Assembly (NCBI GenBank): GCA_964512765.1
Contig: CAZEKF010000003.1
Span: forward strand, 42,701 to 106,700
DNA from: GW2011-AR15 sp964512765
GTDB lineage: Archaea; Nanobdellota; Nanobdellia; Woesearchaeales; GW2011-AR15
Direction of reading: 5' to 3'
Length of the DNA: 64,000 bases
Each line of letters opens with the position of its first letter. Within the stretch, counting starts at the first letter, position 1. Shown in pieces: positions 45,290 through 54,500 of this stretch. The translations under genes were made by a program, and so were the position numbers. Under the pieces are notes generated by a model that did not search any database, was not told the origin of the DNA, and worked only from the letters and a program-made list of their open reading frames with translations.

Positions 45290-47463
45290 ACGTGATTAAT
45301 TTAACAAATATTTCAAAAAAGTATAAGTTACAGTATAAAAAGAAAAAGTTTAAGATATTTTCAAGAACTCAAGAAAAAGAATTTTTTGCATTAAAAAATA
45401 TTAGTATCAAAGCCAAAAAAGGCAGTTGTATAGGTATCGTGGGTCCAAACGGCAGTGGAAAATCTACTTTGTTAAAAATAATTGGTAGGTTAATAAAACC
45501 AAGTTCTGGAAGATTATCTGTTAAAGGTAAAACCTTATGTTTTCTTAATATCCACGCAGGTTTTCAGCAAGAATTAACTGGCAGAGAAAATGTATATTTA
45601 TACAGTAGTTATTTAGGATTTTCAAGAAAAACCATTGACAAAAAGTTTAATGAAATCCTTGCGTTCTCTGAACTTGAAGATTTTATTGATGTTAAATTAA
45701 AAAAGTATTCAGATGGTATGGTAATTAGGCTTGCATTTGCTACAACATTAGCTTATGATCCAGACATTCTATTGTTAGACGAAATTTTGTCTGTTGGAGA
45801 TGAACTTTTTAAGAAAAAAAGTCTTACAAAAATTCTGTCTTTAAAAAAACAAGGAAAAACAATCATGTTTGTTAGTCATGACTTGAACACAGTTAAAATA
45901 TTGTCTGACAAGATTATTTATTTAGACAAAGGAGAGATGAAGCATTTAGGAAAATCTGATAAAATCATTGAAAAATATAAAAGCGATAGTTTAGAAAAAG
46001 AACTTTCCAATATTGAATATATTCAGCAGAGAGCAGATATCATTTTACAGGAACGAAAAATTATTGAAAAGATTAAACGTGAGAAGAGCGGTTTTTTAAA
46101 ACAAAGAAAACTTAATGAACAAATAAAAAGATACCTCTCACTAAATAAAGAGTTTAAACTGTTAGTTCTAACTACTAAACTAGGTTTGAGCAGAGAAATT
46201 GATAAACAGGTATCTAAAACAAGAACTGATGATTCTGATGAGCTAAGGAATTTTATCAGCACTTTGATAAGCACTCAGATAAAGTTATCAGAAATCGAAT
46301 TAACTGTAAGTGAAAAAGAGGAAGAGAAAAAAAAACATTTAGAAGAAATCAATAAATTTACTTACAAACAAATGTACTATAAAAGGTATTCCAGTAAAAA
46401 AATTTTACAAAAAAAATTAGCTATGATGTTGAAAGAGTATAGAATTAGCCAAGACATGTTTATTAGATCTAAACGAATACCTGATATTGTTCTCATTAGT
46501 TCTAAACTCGAATTAAATTCAGGGAAATCTGTACCTAACTCATTAAAAAAAGAGATCAACTTAACTTTGGATTCAATCAAAATAAATCAAATATTTAATG
46601 ACATTAAGAATTATAAAAAAGTGTATTATAACCTTGTTGTATGGTTTGTTTTCAATAATCATTATTTAGAAATTTCTAGACACTTTTCACAATTCACAAA
46701 CGTAATTGTAAAAGAAAAAAACAAACAAAAAGTGTTTGAATTTATTCAAGACGAGTTTAAGAATTTGATGGATTATAAATCTCACGATTTAATATTAAGC
46801 GGCCATATTTATTTATGCTTTTTAACAACATTAAAAAAGATTCAAGCAAAAATGTCCAGTAATATAAAAGATCAAATCTCTTCCTGGGTGTTTGACGTTG
46901 AAACGTATCATGCTCGGGTTAAACGCGAATTATTAAGTAAACAGGATAAAGATAATAGTGAGTTACTTACTAAAATGAACCATCTTTCTGTTTTAAAAGG
47001 TAAAATCCTTGGTTTGAACCAGGAACTGTTTGGTAAATATAAAAACAAAAGTAAAGTAAACATTACAAAAGTGTGGTTCAGTGATTCTAATAATAATAAA
47101 GAAAACTATGTTTTCTCAACTAATGATCCTCTGGTTATTAACATTAACTATGATGCTAAAGAATTAATAGAAAAGCCTGTGTTCGGTGTAACATTTTATT
47201 CTGAAGAAGGTTTTCAAATTGCTGGTCATAACACTAAGTCTGTTCAAATTAATAATGTAAAAGGTAAAGGTAATGTGAAATGCGTTATAGATAGATTACC
47301 TTTGTTAAACGGTACGTATTACGTTAGTGTAGCAGTCCATCCTCACGATAGTTTCAAGCCATACGACATCCATGACAAAAGTTACTGGTTCACTGTTAAA
47401 AATAAAGATAAAACTGATTTCGGTGTTGTTGAGATAGAGGGGGAGTGGGAACATATTAATTGA
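45286..47463 (+). CDS. ABC exporter ATPase (Wzt-like) with long central insertion and C-terminal glycan-binding domain
   Basis: 725 residues. Residues 1-235 are the nucleotide-binding domain: Walker A GPNGSGKST (about 53-61), signature region KKYSDGMVIRLAFATTL (about 140-156), Walker B DILLLDEILSVGD, and the His switch VSHDLNTVK. Residues about 590-720 match a Wzt C-terminal beta-sandwich (KVNITKVWFSDSNN; VFGVTFYSEEGFQIAGHN; YYVSVAVHPHD; HDKSYWFTV), which reads the end of the glycan before export. Between them lies a highly charged, mostly helical insertion of about 340 residues absent from ordinary Wzt (about 430 residues). Function of the insertion unknown. Confidence 0.9.
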   Translation: MNVINLTNISKKYKLQYKKKKFKIFSRTQEKEFFALKNISIKAKKGSCIGIVGPNGSGKSTLLKIIGRLIKPSSGRLSVKGKTLCFLNIHAGFQQELTGRENVYLYSSYLGFSRKTIDKKFNEILAFSELEDFIDVKLKKYSDGMVIRLAFATTLAYDPDILLLDEILSVGDELFKKKSLTKILSLKKQGKTIMFVSHDLNTVKILSDKIIYLDKGEMKHLGKSDKIIEKYKSDSLEKELSNIEYIQQRADIILQERKIIEKIKREKSGFLKQRKLNEQIKRYLSLNKEFKLLVLTTKLGLSREIDKQVSKTRTDDSDELRNFISTLISTQIKLSEIELTVSEKEEEKKKHLEEINKFTYKQMYYKRYSSKKILQKKLAMMLKEYRISQDMFIRSKRIPDIVLISSKLELNSGKSVPNSLKKEINLTLDSIKINQIFNDIKNYKKVYYNLVVWFVFNNHYLEISRHFSQFTNVIVKEKNKQKVFEFIQDEFKNLMDYKSHDLILSGHIYLCFLTTLKKIQAKMSSNIKDQISSWVFDVETYHARVKRELLSKQDKDNSELLTKMNHLSVLKGKILGLNQELFGKYKNKSKVNITKVWFSDSNNNKENYVFSTNDPLVININYDAKELIEKPVFGVTFYSEEGFQIAGHNTKSVQINNVKGKGNVKCVIDRLPLLNGTYYVSVAVHPHDSFKPYDIHDKSYWFTVKNKDKTDFGVVEIEGEWEHIN

Positions 47464-47510
47464 TTTTTAGAATTAGATTGGTATCTCTATTTTGGTTAAA
47501 GACAAAGAGA

Positions 47511-49262
47511 TTATCCTTTTTCATATTGTTCTACTAACTCCTTACATTTTTCGTATCCAATTTGGTTCCATGTTCCTTTTCCATTAAGTCCTGGTTCAGG
47601 TACTACGAATTCTTCCTCATAATTCATCATAGAAAATAGAAAGTCATTTTCAGACCTATAAGCTAATTTACCACCCATACATCCTTTTACACAACCAGCA
47701 TCTGGGAAATCTCCACTATGTGATAACCATAAGGATTTATAATTTTCGTGATTAGAGTGATCAGGATGCCATTTGCATATTAGTTCCTCCTCTTCAGCGA
47801 TCTCTCCACCAAAATATTTTTGGCATTCAAATTCATTATTTTCATTTATAGTGCATATTTCAGGCGAAAAATCACAATTTATTGAATCTCTTTCTTTAAG
47901 GGGATTTCTAATATAGGTTTCAGCTATACCAATACCATAATCTACTTCGTCATCTAATCCACAAAAACTGTGACCAAACTCATGTAATATTGCAGCAAAT
48001 GGACTATTATATCTAACAATAAAATGAAAGTTTTTCCCTGATCTGCCTTCTAACAGTCGCTCTTTTACTGAAATAGGACCAGAACTTTGGACCATAAAAA
48101 TAATTTCGTCTACACTGGGACAAAGGTTTCTGAATTCGTCTAATTTAAGTGTTTTTGTAATTAAGTTAAGAATACTAAATTCAATAAGGTCATCATTCAT
48201 TATCTTCCTTTCAATTTCTGAATTAATTAAAAATTGATCTAATCTTGTTACTTTAACATGCCCTTCATTAAACGGAGGAGTAGATACTATCTCTTCAGCT
48301 TCTTTAGCTGCTCTATCTACCCAAGCATGAAAGTTATTTGGAAAATCTTCCTTAGAAGAAATATAGCCAATTGGTACAAACAGAATGTCTAAATCACCGC
48401 CGTCTTGGATTATTGTACATATACTCTCGCAAGAAGAACATGAACCTCCACAATCAACAGAAAATTCGTTTACATTTTTGATTGAATCGCAGCAATGTCC
48501 AGGTGTATCATCTGGACAATGATTCCATGGAAAGTAAGAAGATAAATCTTTAATTTTACTACATTCAATAACGTGACCTTGTAGATCGTCAACTTGCATA
48601 ACAAGTTCTGCTCCTTGCTCACATGAACAACCAAAACTGTTTGTTCCTTCTCTTAAATCTACCAAATCTCCCAAAGATGTGTCTATACAATTGTCATCTA
48701 GATCAGGAATCCCATCAGCATCTGTATCAACTGCAGCACAACGGCCTGCACCTGGAACACATTCTGTCCCACTAGGACAAGGTACAATATCCAATTCTGC
48801 CTTTTTTTTATAACAGTACCATTCATTTAATGTACCCTCTGTATTACAAGTATCTTCTAATATTTTTGGTTCGTTACCTTCTTTAATCTCTGTAACAACT
48901 CCTTTTTTTCCAAAATCATATCTTCCTCCATCTGTTTCTTTACAATCTACCTTTTTACATATTCCATCACCATCCACACAAGCTTCATCTTCATTAGGAC
49001 AAGAAAGAATATCAAGTTTGGGATTGTCACCATCACAAGACCATTCATTAACAGAATATCCAAGGTCTGCTCCATTACAAGTATCTTCATATGGTTGAAT
49101 CTTTCCAGTTCCATCATCAACTTCTACATAACCTTTAAAATATAGATTTTTATTACAATCCTCAGTATCTGTACATAAATCACTTGGTAAACATTCGCCA
49201 GATACAAACGAAACTATTAATAAAAACAAAACAAATATCAAAAGTCCTCTATTGTTTTTCAT
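47511..49262 (-). CDS. secreted M64-type metalloprotease with Cys-rich N-terminal modules
   Basis: 583 residues from the ATG at 49262, which overlaps the upstream stop as ATGA. Signal peptide MKNNRGLLIFVLFLLIVSFV then SGEC. Two copies of a disulfide module follow (DTCNGADLGYSVNEWSCDGD; DTCNTEGTLNEWYCYKKKAE), then a calcium-type DTDADGIPDLDDNC repeat and FSVDCGGSCSSC. The catalytic part begins GGDLDILFVPIGYISSKEDF and carries HEFGHSFCGLDDE (about 427), the zinc motif of M64 (IgA peptidase-like) enzymes. It probably cleaves surface or neighbour proteins outside the cell. Translationally coupled to the pilin-like gene. Confidence 0.8.
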   Translation of the reverse strand: MKNNRGLLIFVLFLLIVSFVSGECLPSDLCTDTEDCNKNLYFKGYVEVDDGTGKIQPYEDTCNGADLGYSVNEWSCDGDNPKLDILSCPNEDEACVDGDGICKKVDCKETDGGRYDFGKKGVVTEIKEGNEPKILEDTCNTEGTLNEWYCYKKKAELDIVPCPSGTECVPGAGRCAAVDTDADGIPDLDDNCIDTSLGDLVDLREGTNSFGCSCEQGAELVMQVDDLQGHVIECSKIKDLSSYFPWNHCPDDTPGHCCDSIKNVNEFSVDCGGSCSSCESICTIIQDGGDLDILFVPIGYISSKEDFPNNFHAWVDRAAKEAEEIVSTPPFNEGHVKVTRLDQFLINSEIERKIMNDDLIEFSILNLITKTLKLDEFRNLCPSVDEIIFMVQSSGPISVKERLLEGRSGKNFHFIVRYNSPFAAILHEFGHSFCGLDDEVDYGIGIAETYIRNPLKERDSINCDFSPEICTINENNEFECQKYFGGEIAEEEELICKWHPDHSNHENYKSLWLSHSGDFPDAGCVKGCMGGKLAYRSENDFLFSMMNYEEEFVVPEPGLNGKGTWNQIGYEKCKELVEQYEKG

Positions 49263-50078
49263 CCTGAACAATACCCATATAAAGTTGTATTTGAATACAT
49301 GAATTGAAATTTGAAACTTCTTTTAAAGTTTGAATTAAAATAAGGTGCATAATCAATCAGTAAAATTCTGTTGTTGAACGGAAAAACATTCGTATAGCCA
49401 TTTTTAACATAAGTGTTACACTTTTCCTCTATATTCAAAAAATCCTTATTTTCAATCATATCATTTAATATTTGTTTAGCAATTCTAAAATCATTTCCAA
49501 GTGCTATAGGAACCTCTACACGGAATGCATTTATTTTTTTTACCATCCAGGCTTTTAAGTTTGATAGGTTTAAATAGAGTAATAGAGATGTCTTCATCAT
49601 TGATACTAACATTTATTTTTTCATCTTTAGATTTAAAGATGTCTACACCAAGAGTTGATTCAAAATTACCAAAATCCTTACAATTTTTTGATTCAAATAA
49701 AATATATTTACCTAGATCTTCTTCAACCTTATCTATGTTTGGTGAAATGTCTTCTTCATTGTGATACCAATAAGGAATTTTAACAAACCCTGACATTTGG
49801 TAGTTAATATTATCATTTGTTCCATATTTCGGATTCGGTTCTGGATCAAGATATCCTCCTTGTAAGCCAACTAAATAAATACCTTTAACAGATATTTCAT
49901 TAATACATTGTTCAACATAGTTAGTTATTACTTCAGCTTTATATTGTAATAATTCAATATTGTTATTACTTTGGACTTCATTCACTTTTTGCTTATTAGA
50001 TGACCAAACAATTATTCCCAAAATAATAATAATCAATAATCCTATAATAATAAAAATACTAATTTGTCCTTTCTTCAT
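49259..50078 (-). pseudogene. pilin-like class III signal protein, frameshifted in an A8 run
   Basis: The first frame starts at the ATG at 50078 with MKKGQISIFIIIGLLIIIIL, the leader typical of a large DPANN secreted family, and runs through VEQCINEISVKGIYLVGLQG and YLDPEPNPKYG. It leaves frame at the T8 run 49534-49541 (A8 on the coding strand). The downstream frame continues with NAFRVEVPIALGNDFRIAKQ and EEKCNTYVKNGYT to a stop at 49259. One extra base at the run joins them into a product of about 272 residues, a normal length. The downstream half keeps good coding character, so this may be a sequencing indel or a slippage site rather than a dead gene. Confidence 0.65.
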
Positions 50079-50201
50079 TTATACATCTTAATAAGAATGT
50101 TGTATTTATTTTTTATTATTTATTGAGAGGAACATCTCCTTAAAAACCCATTCTAATAATTCTACTCTGTATAATAACCTCAAACCATCTTCAGACAGAA
50201 A

Positions 50202-50213
50202 CCTATATAAATA
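50202..50213 (+). promoter_or_regulatory. TATA-like promoter of the radical SAM array
   Basis: CCTATATAAATA centred about 27 bases before the ATG at 50235. It is the clearest TATA box in the window and probably drives the operon to 59959. Confidence 0.5.
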
Positions 50214-50234
50214 TTTTTTTATTCGTCTAATTCA

Positions 50235-51725
50235 ATGAAAGTTCTGGTGGTGAATCCGCCTTGGATTGAAGGGGGTAGGCAAGGTGTGAGAGCTGGTAGT
50301 AGATGGCCTCATCTTAAGATTGTTGAGGAAGAACGCTACATGCCGTATCCGTTTTTTCTTGGCTATGCTACAAGTTTGTTAAAAACACACAATTTTGATG
50401 TTAAAGCAATTGACGCAATCGCCGAGAATATTAGTTATGACGAGTTCATAAAAAAAGTAATTAAGTTCAAACCAGACATTGTATTAAGCGAAGTTTCAAC
50501 ACCATCTTTAGACCATGATCTTAAACTGTTAAAAAAACTAAAATCAAAAAATAATTTTTCGTTAGCGATTGCAGGGCCTGACGCAAACATTTTCTCAACA
50601 GAGTTCGTGGAAAACACTCCTGTTGTTGATTTTGTTTTAATTGGTGAATACGACAGTACGTTTCTAGAACTGTGCCAGACATTGAAATCAAAAAATAATC
50701 CAAAAGACGTTAATGGAATCATATACAGGTCAAAAAATAAAGTAATTAAAACTAAAAATAGAATTCTAAAAAAAGACATTAACAATATTCCATGGCCAGA
50801 CCGTGAAGATTTTCCCATTTACAACTATCATGACTGTCCAGGCGGTATCCCTGAACCAAGTGCACAGATGTGGTCAAGTAGAGGTTGTCCGTACCAATGC
50901 GTATTTTGTTTATGGCCGCAGATAATGTACAATGGAAGTAACTATCGAACAAGAGATGTTATGGATGTTGTTGATGAAATGGAATATCTTGTTAAAAAAA
51001 AAGGTTTTAAATCTATATACTTTGACGATGACACGTTTAACATTGGTAAAGACCGCATGATTAACCTAGCTCGCGAAATAAGAAAACGTAATTTAAACAT
51101 ACCGTGGGCATTCATGGGCAGGGCAGATCAAAGTGATCATGAAACAATAATAGAACTAAGAAAAGCTGGTGTTCACGCAGTAAAATATGGACTAGAATCT
51201 GGTGTACAAGAGTTAATTAACAAAGCAAACAAAAACCTTAATTTAAATAACGCAATTAATAATATTTTATTCACGAAAAAACTAGGTATCAAAGTACATT
51301 TAACCTTTACCTTTGGTTTACCAGGCGAAACTAAAGAAACTGTCAGAAAAACAATAAACTTAGCAAAATATTTAGACCCAGATTCAGTACAGTTTTCAAT
51401 AACAACACCTTTCCCTGGAACTAAACTGTACGAGGATATGAAAGAAAAAGGTAACATTATCTCGTATAACTGGAAAGATTATGACGGTAACACTAAAAGT
51501 GTCATGAGAACAAAGTCATTATCTGCTGAAGATTTAAAAAACGCTCAAAACCAAGCGTATCAGGAATGGTTCAATCATAAAATAATCAAACAGCGATATG
51601 CAAATAACTCGCCTTTTACATTATTCAGGATATGTTTAAAAGAAAACGGATTATCTTATACAATTAAAAAGACAATTAAATACATAATAAATCAAAGATA
51701 TGAGTTGTACCAAAAAAATGCTTAA
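50235..51725 (+). CDS. B12-binding-domain radical SAM protein (array gene 1)
   Basis: 496 residues. The N terminus VLVVNPPWIEGGRQGVRAGS and PYPFFLGYATSLLKTHNFDV is the cobalamin-binding domain entry; AIAGPDANIF and VLIGEYDSTFLEL continue it. Radical SAM core: SSRGCPYQCVFCLWPQ (about 215-230), RTRDVMDVVDEMEYL, IYFDDDTFN and TFGLPGETKETV. TTPFPGTKLYEDM closes the barrel. Such enzymes methylate sp3 carbons or rearrange sugars and lipids; the substrate is unknown. It overlaps the next gene by 26 bases and is the first of six consecutive radical SAM genes. Confidence 0.9.
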   Translation: MKVLVVNPPWIEGGRQGVRAGSRWPHLKIVEEERYMPYPFFLGYATSLLKTHNFDVKAIDAIAENISYDEFIKKVIKFKPDIVLSEVSTPSLDHDLKLLKKLKSKNNFSLAIAGPDANIFSTEFVENTPVVDFVLIGEYDSTFLELCQTLKSKNNPKDVNGIIYRSKNKVIKTKNRILKKDINNIPWPDREDFPIYNYHDCPGGIPEPSAQMWSSRGCPYQCVFCLWPQIMYNGSNYRTRDVMDVVDEMEYLVKKKGFKSIYFDDDTFNIGKDRMINLAREIRKRNLNIPWAFMGRADQSDHETIIELRKAGVHAVKYGLESGVQELINKANKNLNLNNAINNILFTKKLGIKVHLTFTFGLPGETKETVRKTINLAKYLDPDSVQFSITTPFPGTKLYEDMKEKGNIISYNWKDYDGNTKSVMRTKSLSAEDLKNAQNQAYQEWFNHKIIKQRYANNSPFTLFRICLKENGLSYTIKKTIKYIINQRYELYQKNA

Positions 51726-52818
51726 TCTACTAAGAAAACAAAGAAGGGTCATTCAAAGACCAAAAGTACCTATCCCTGGCTTTTGTTGTATTGGCATAAC
51801 TGACTATTGTTTTTTTAAATGTAAAATGTGCGAGAAATGGAAAGAAGATATTAAAGTTAAAGAACGAATCATTCCTTCACTAGAAGAATGGAAACGTTTC
51901 ATTGACCAGTTAAGCGTGGTTGTTAAAGACAAACTAGTTGGTGACTGGAACGAAAGGTTTGAACTTAACTTCGCAGGCGGTGAAGCATTAACGCATAAAC
52001 ATACCTTGGGCCTTGTTAAATACGCTTCTGAGTTAGGGTTCAGGACAGTTATTCCTTCCAATGGTTACATGATAAATGATAAAATCGCAGAAAAATTGCA
52101 CAATGCTGGATTAACAGCATTAAACTTATCATTAGACAGTCTTGACCCAGAAATTCATGATAAATTCAGAGGTTTTAAAGGTGCACATGAAGGTGTTATG
52201 AAAGCTATTAAAGCAATGGAAAAATATAATGATCCTGAAGTTGGTATAATCGGAATATTACACAACGAAACTTACAAAGATATGCCTAACTTAGTGAAAT
52301 GGGTCATTGACCATGAAAAACTTGAATGGATCTTAATAATGGCAATCATGCAACCTAACAACACAATATTCCAATCAGGTTGGTATGAGAAACAAAAGTT
52401 CAAAGAACTCTGGCCTGACGACACTGACAAAGTTATCACGGTTATTAACCAGATAATTGAAATTAAGAAAAAAACAATGCATGATCTTGCAATTGGAAAA
52501 ACAAAAAGGGATCCAATTATTAACACAATGCAACAGTTGAAAGCTGTTAAAAACTATTTCAAATATCCTGAAAAGTTTGTTAAAAGTGACATGCCATGTA
52601 ACTTTGACACTGCTGTCCAGGTAAGTGCTGTGGGAGACATTCACATGTGCTATCATCATGACATGTTAGGCAATATAAAAAATACTAACTTTGTTGAAGC
52701 ATGGAATTCAATGCATGCTAACAAAGTAAGACAAAAAATCCTAGCGTGCAAAACTAACTGTCACGAACTTATTAATTGTTATTACAAAGAAGAATATCCA
52801 TTTGAACTGAAAAAATGA
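51700..52818 (+). CDS. radical SAM/SPASM protein (array gene 2)
   Basis: 372 residues from the ATG at 51700; a second ATG at 51718 (MLNLLRKQRR) is possible. CFFKCKMC gives Cys37, Cys41 and Cys44. The SAM-binding motif is LNFAGGEALTHKH. The C terminus has CNFDTAVQVSAVGDIHMCYH, DMLGNIKNTNFVEAW and CKTNCHELINCYY, which fit one auxiliary-cluster site. Similar in layout to array gene 5 and to the frameshifted gene at 4315-5366. Overlaps the next gene by 4 bases (ATGA). Confidence 0.88.
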   Translation: MSCTKKMLNLLRKQRRVIQRPKVPIPGFCCIGITDYCFFKCKMCEKWKEDIKVKERIIPSLEEWKRFIDQLSVVVKDKLVGDWNERFELNFAGGEALTHKHTLGLVKYASELGFRTVIPSNGYMINDKIAEKLHNAGLTALNLSLDSLDPEIHDKFRGFKGAHEGVMKAIKAMEKYNDPEVGIIGILHNETYKDMPNLVKWVIDHEKLEWILIMAIMQPNNTIFQSGWYEKQKFKELWPDDTDKVITVINQIIEIKKKTMHDLAIGKTKRDPIINTMQQLKAVKNYFKYPEKFVKSDMPCNFDTAVQVSAVGDIHMCYHHDMLGNIKNTNFVEAWNSMHANKVRQKILACKTNCHELINCYYKEEYPFELKK

Positions 52819-54497
52819 CGTACATTATTAGACAAAATAACAATGTTAAATTAAAGTCTCTGTTCAAAAAAGAAAATAAAGTTGTCAGGGATACTTTTTA
52901 CTTTTTTGGTGAGACAGATGATCTTGATAATAGAATTTCTGAAAAACCAGAGAATAATTTCTTGACAAAATTAGAAAATCTTAAACAAAAAATTAAGAAC
53001 AAAGAAAAGGTTCAAGTTGTGATTGGCATTTCCAGGTATAATTTTTTCAAAATTCATAAAATTGCTGAGTTTGTTATAAAACAATTCAATCAAGATATTA
53101 ACCTAAACAAAATAGAATTCACTGTTTTTCCTATGATAAAAATATTAGACAATTTCCAGGCATATCTTGAAAAAATACAATCAGTCTTACCAAAATATGT
53201 CAGGATAGAAATTTATGATACTGAACTTGAAGATATGCTGTTGAGATTCCAGGAACTTTCTATGAAAAATGTTGTTGACGAATCTGAACTTGCTTTGGAA
53301 AAAGAAAATGTTGAGATTGTTAAAGAAGAAACGGGTGATATAGATAAAGACGAGGAAAAAGAACTTGACCATGTTGACGACGAACATGAACTGGCAAGGT
53401 TGTTAGGTGTTATTTGTGAGACTGCGTTTGTCGGGCCAAGAGTGTTAGTGGTAGACCCGCATCATAAATGTAACACTAACTGTACTCATTGCTGGGTCCA
53501 TACTCCGAAAATTAAACATACAAAAGACTTCCTAAACACAAGTTTCCCATTGGATAGGTTTAAAAAATTAGTTGATGACGCAGCTGACATGAACGTTGAA
53601 ACAATGATTTTACAAGGAGATGGTGAACCATTGTTACACCCACATTTAACTGAGATGTTAAGATATGGTAGGAGTAAAGGTTTGGACATGAGATTTTTCA
53701 CAAATGGTATACTGCTTAACGAAAAAATTGCTAAACTTGTTATTGAAATAGGTGTCAAAGAAATATATTGCAGTTTTCCGGCTGGCACAGCTGAAACTTA
53801 CAAAAAAATTAATCAGATTCAGAAACCTGAAACTTACAATAAAGTTGTTAAGAATCTTAAAAGATTGATGAAGCTAAAACGCGCTGCTGACGTTGAAGAT
53901 CCAAGAGTAATAGTAACGCACGTTATCCACACTCAGAATCATCACGAGCTTGTGAAAATGGCACAGGACGATGTGTATGAAAAAGTTGACGCTGCAAGAT
54001 TCTATTTAATAAGGTTAGATGTTATGAACACGTTCTTAAAATTAAAACCTGACGAAATTGAAGAAATACAAAGACAAGTTCCTCTTGTTGAAGAAACCTT
54101 AAAAAAAGGTAATGTTGAGTTTGTTGATAACATTAAGTTCCAGTTAGAAAATTATAATCAGAAAGACGGGTCATGGTGCAAAGACGTGTTTTTAAAAAAA
54201 GGATGTACGATTGGTAACTTTTTTAACCTTGTTCCTGCAAAAGGCGATGTAAGCTTTTGTTGCCATTTAAGGACTGTTGGGTATCTTGACAAAGGAGATT
54301 ATAAAGATATATGGTTTTCTGAAAGATATGATAAATGGCGTAGACAAGCTAAATATATTAAAGATAATGTCAATGCAAAATTCTTAAACAATCAAATTTT
54401 GTACGATGAACATTGTACACATTGTGATAACCACCAGGCAATTCTTGATTGTTATGAAAAATTAGAAAAATATGGTTTAGATAAATACTACAGATAA
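52815..54497 (+). CDS. radical SAM protein with extra N-terminal domain (array gene 3)
   Basis: 560 residues. Residues 1-190 form an extra domain of unknown type, ending in a very acidic stretch (EETGDIDKDEEKELDHVDDE). A lead-in LARLLGVICETAFVGPRVLV precedes the cluster motif KCNTNCTHC (about 218-226); GDGEPLLHPHL is the SAM motif. The C-terminal region CTIGNFFNLVPAKGDVSFCC and CTHCDNHQAILDC may hold auxiliary clusters. It is a clear paralog of array gene 6, which shares the lead-in LLRILGIVCNTVFIGP. The stop lies 3 bases before gene 4. Confidence 0.87.
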   Translation: MTYIIRQNNNVKLKSLFKKENKVVRDTFYFFGETDDLDNRISEKPENNFLTKLENLKQKIKNKEKVQVVIGISRYNFFKIHKIAEFVIKQFNQDINLNKIEFTVFPMIKILDNFQAYLEKIQSVLPKYVRIEIYDTELEDMLLRFQELSMKNVVDESELALEKENVEIVKEETGDIDKDEEKELDHVDDEHELARLLGVICETAFVGPRVLVVDPHHKCNTNCTHCWVHTPKIKHTKDFLNTSFPLDRFKKLVDDAADMNVETMILQGDGEPLLHPHLTEMLRYGRSKGLDMRFFTNGILLNEKIAKLVIEIGVKEIYCSFPAGTAETYKKINQIQKPETYNKVVKNLKRLMKLKRAADVEDPRVIVTHVIHTQNHHELVKMAQDDVYEKVDAARFYLIRLDVMNTFLKLKPDEIEEIQRQVPLVEETLKKGNVEFVDNIKFQLENYNQKDGSWCKDVFLKKGCTIGNFFNLVPAKGDVSFCCHLRTVGYLDKGDYKDIWFSERYDKWRRQAKYIKDNVNAKFLNNQILYDEHCTHCDNHQAILDCYEKLEKYGLDKYYR

Positions 54498-54500
54498 AAA

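Noticed and set aside
47464..47510. possible hairpin terminator between convergent genes
   Set aside because: The only inverted repeat seen is TCTCT/AGAGA with a 17-base loop, too weak to call.
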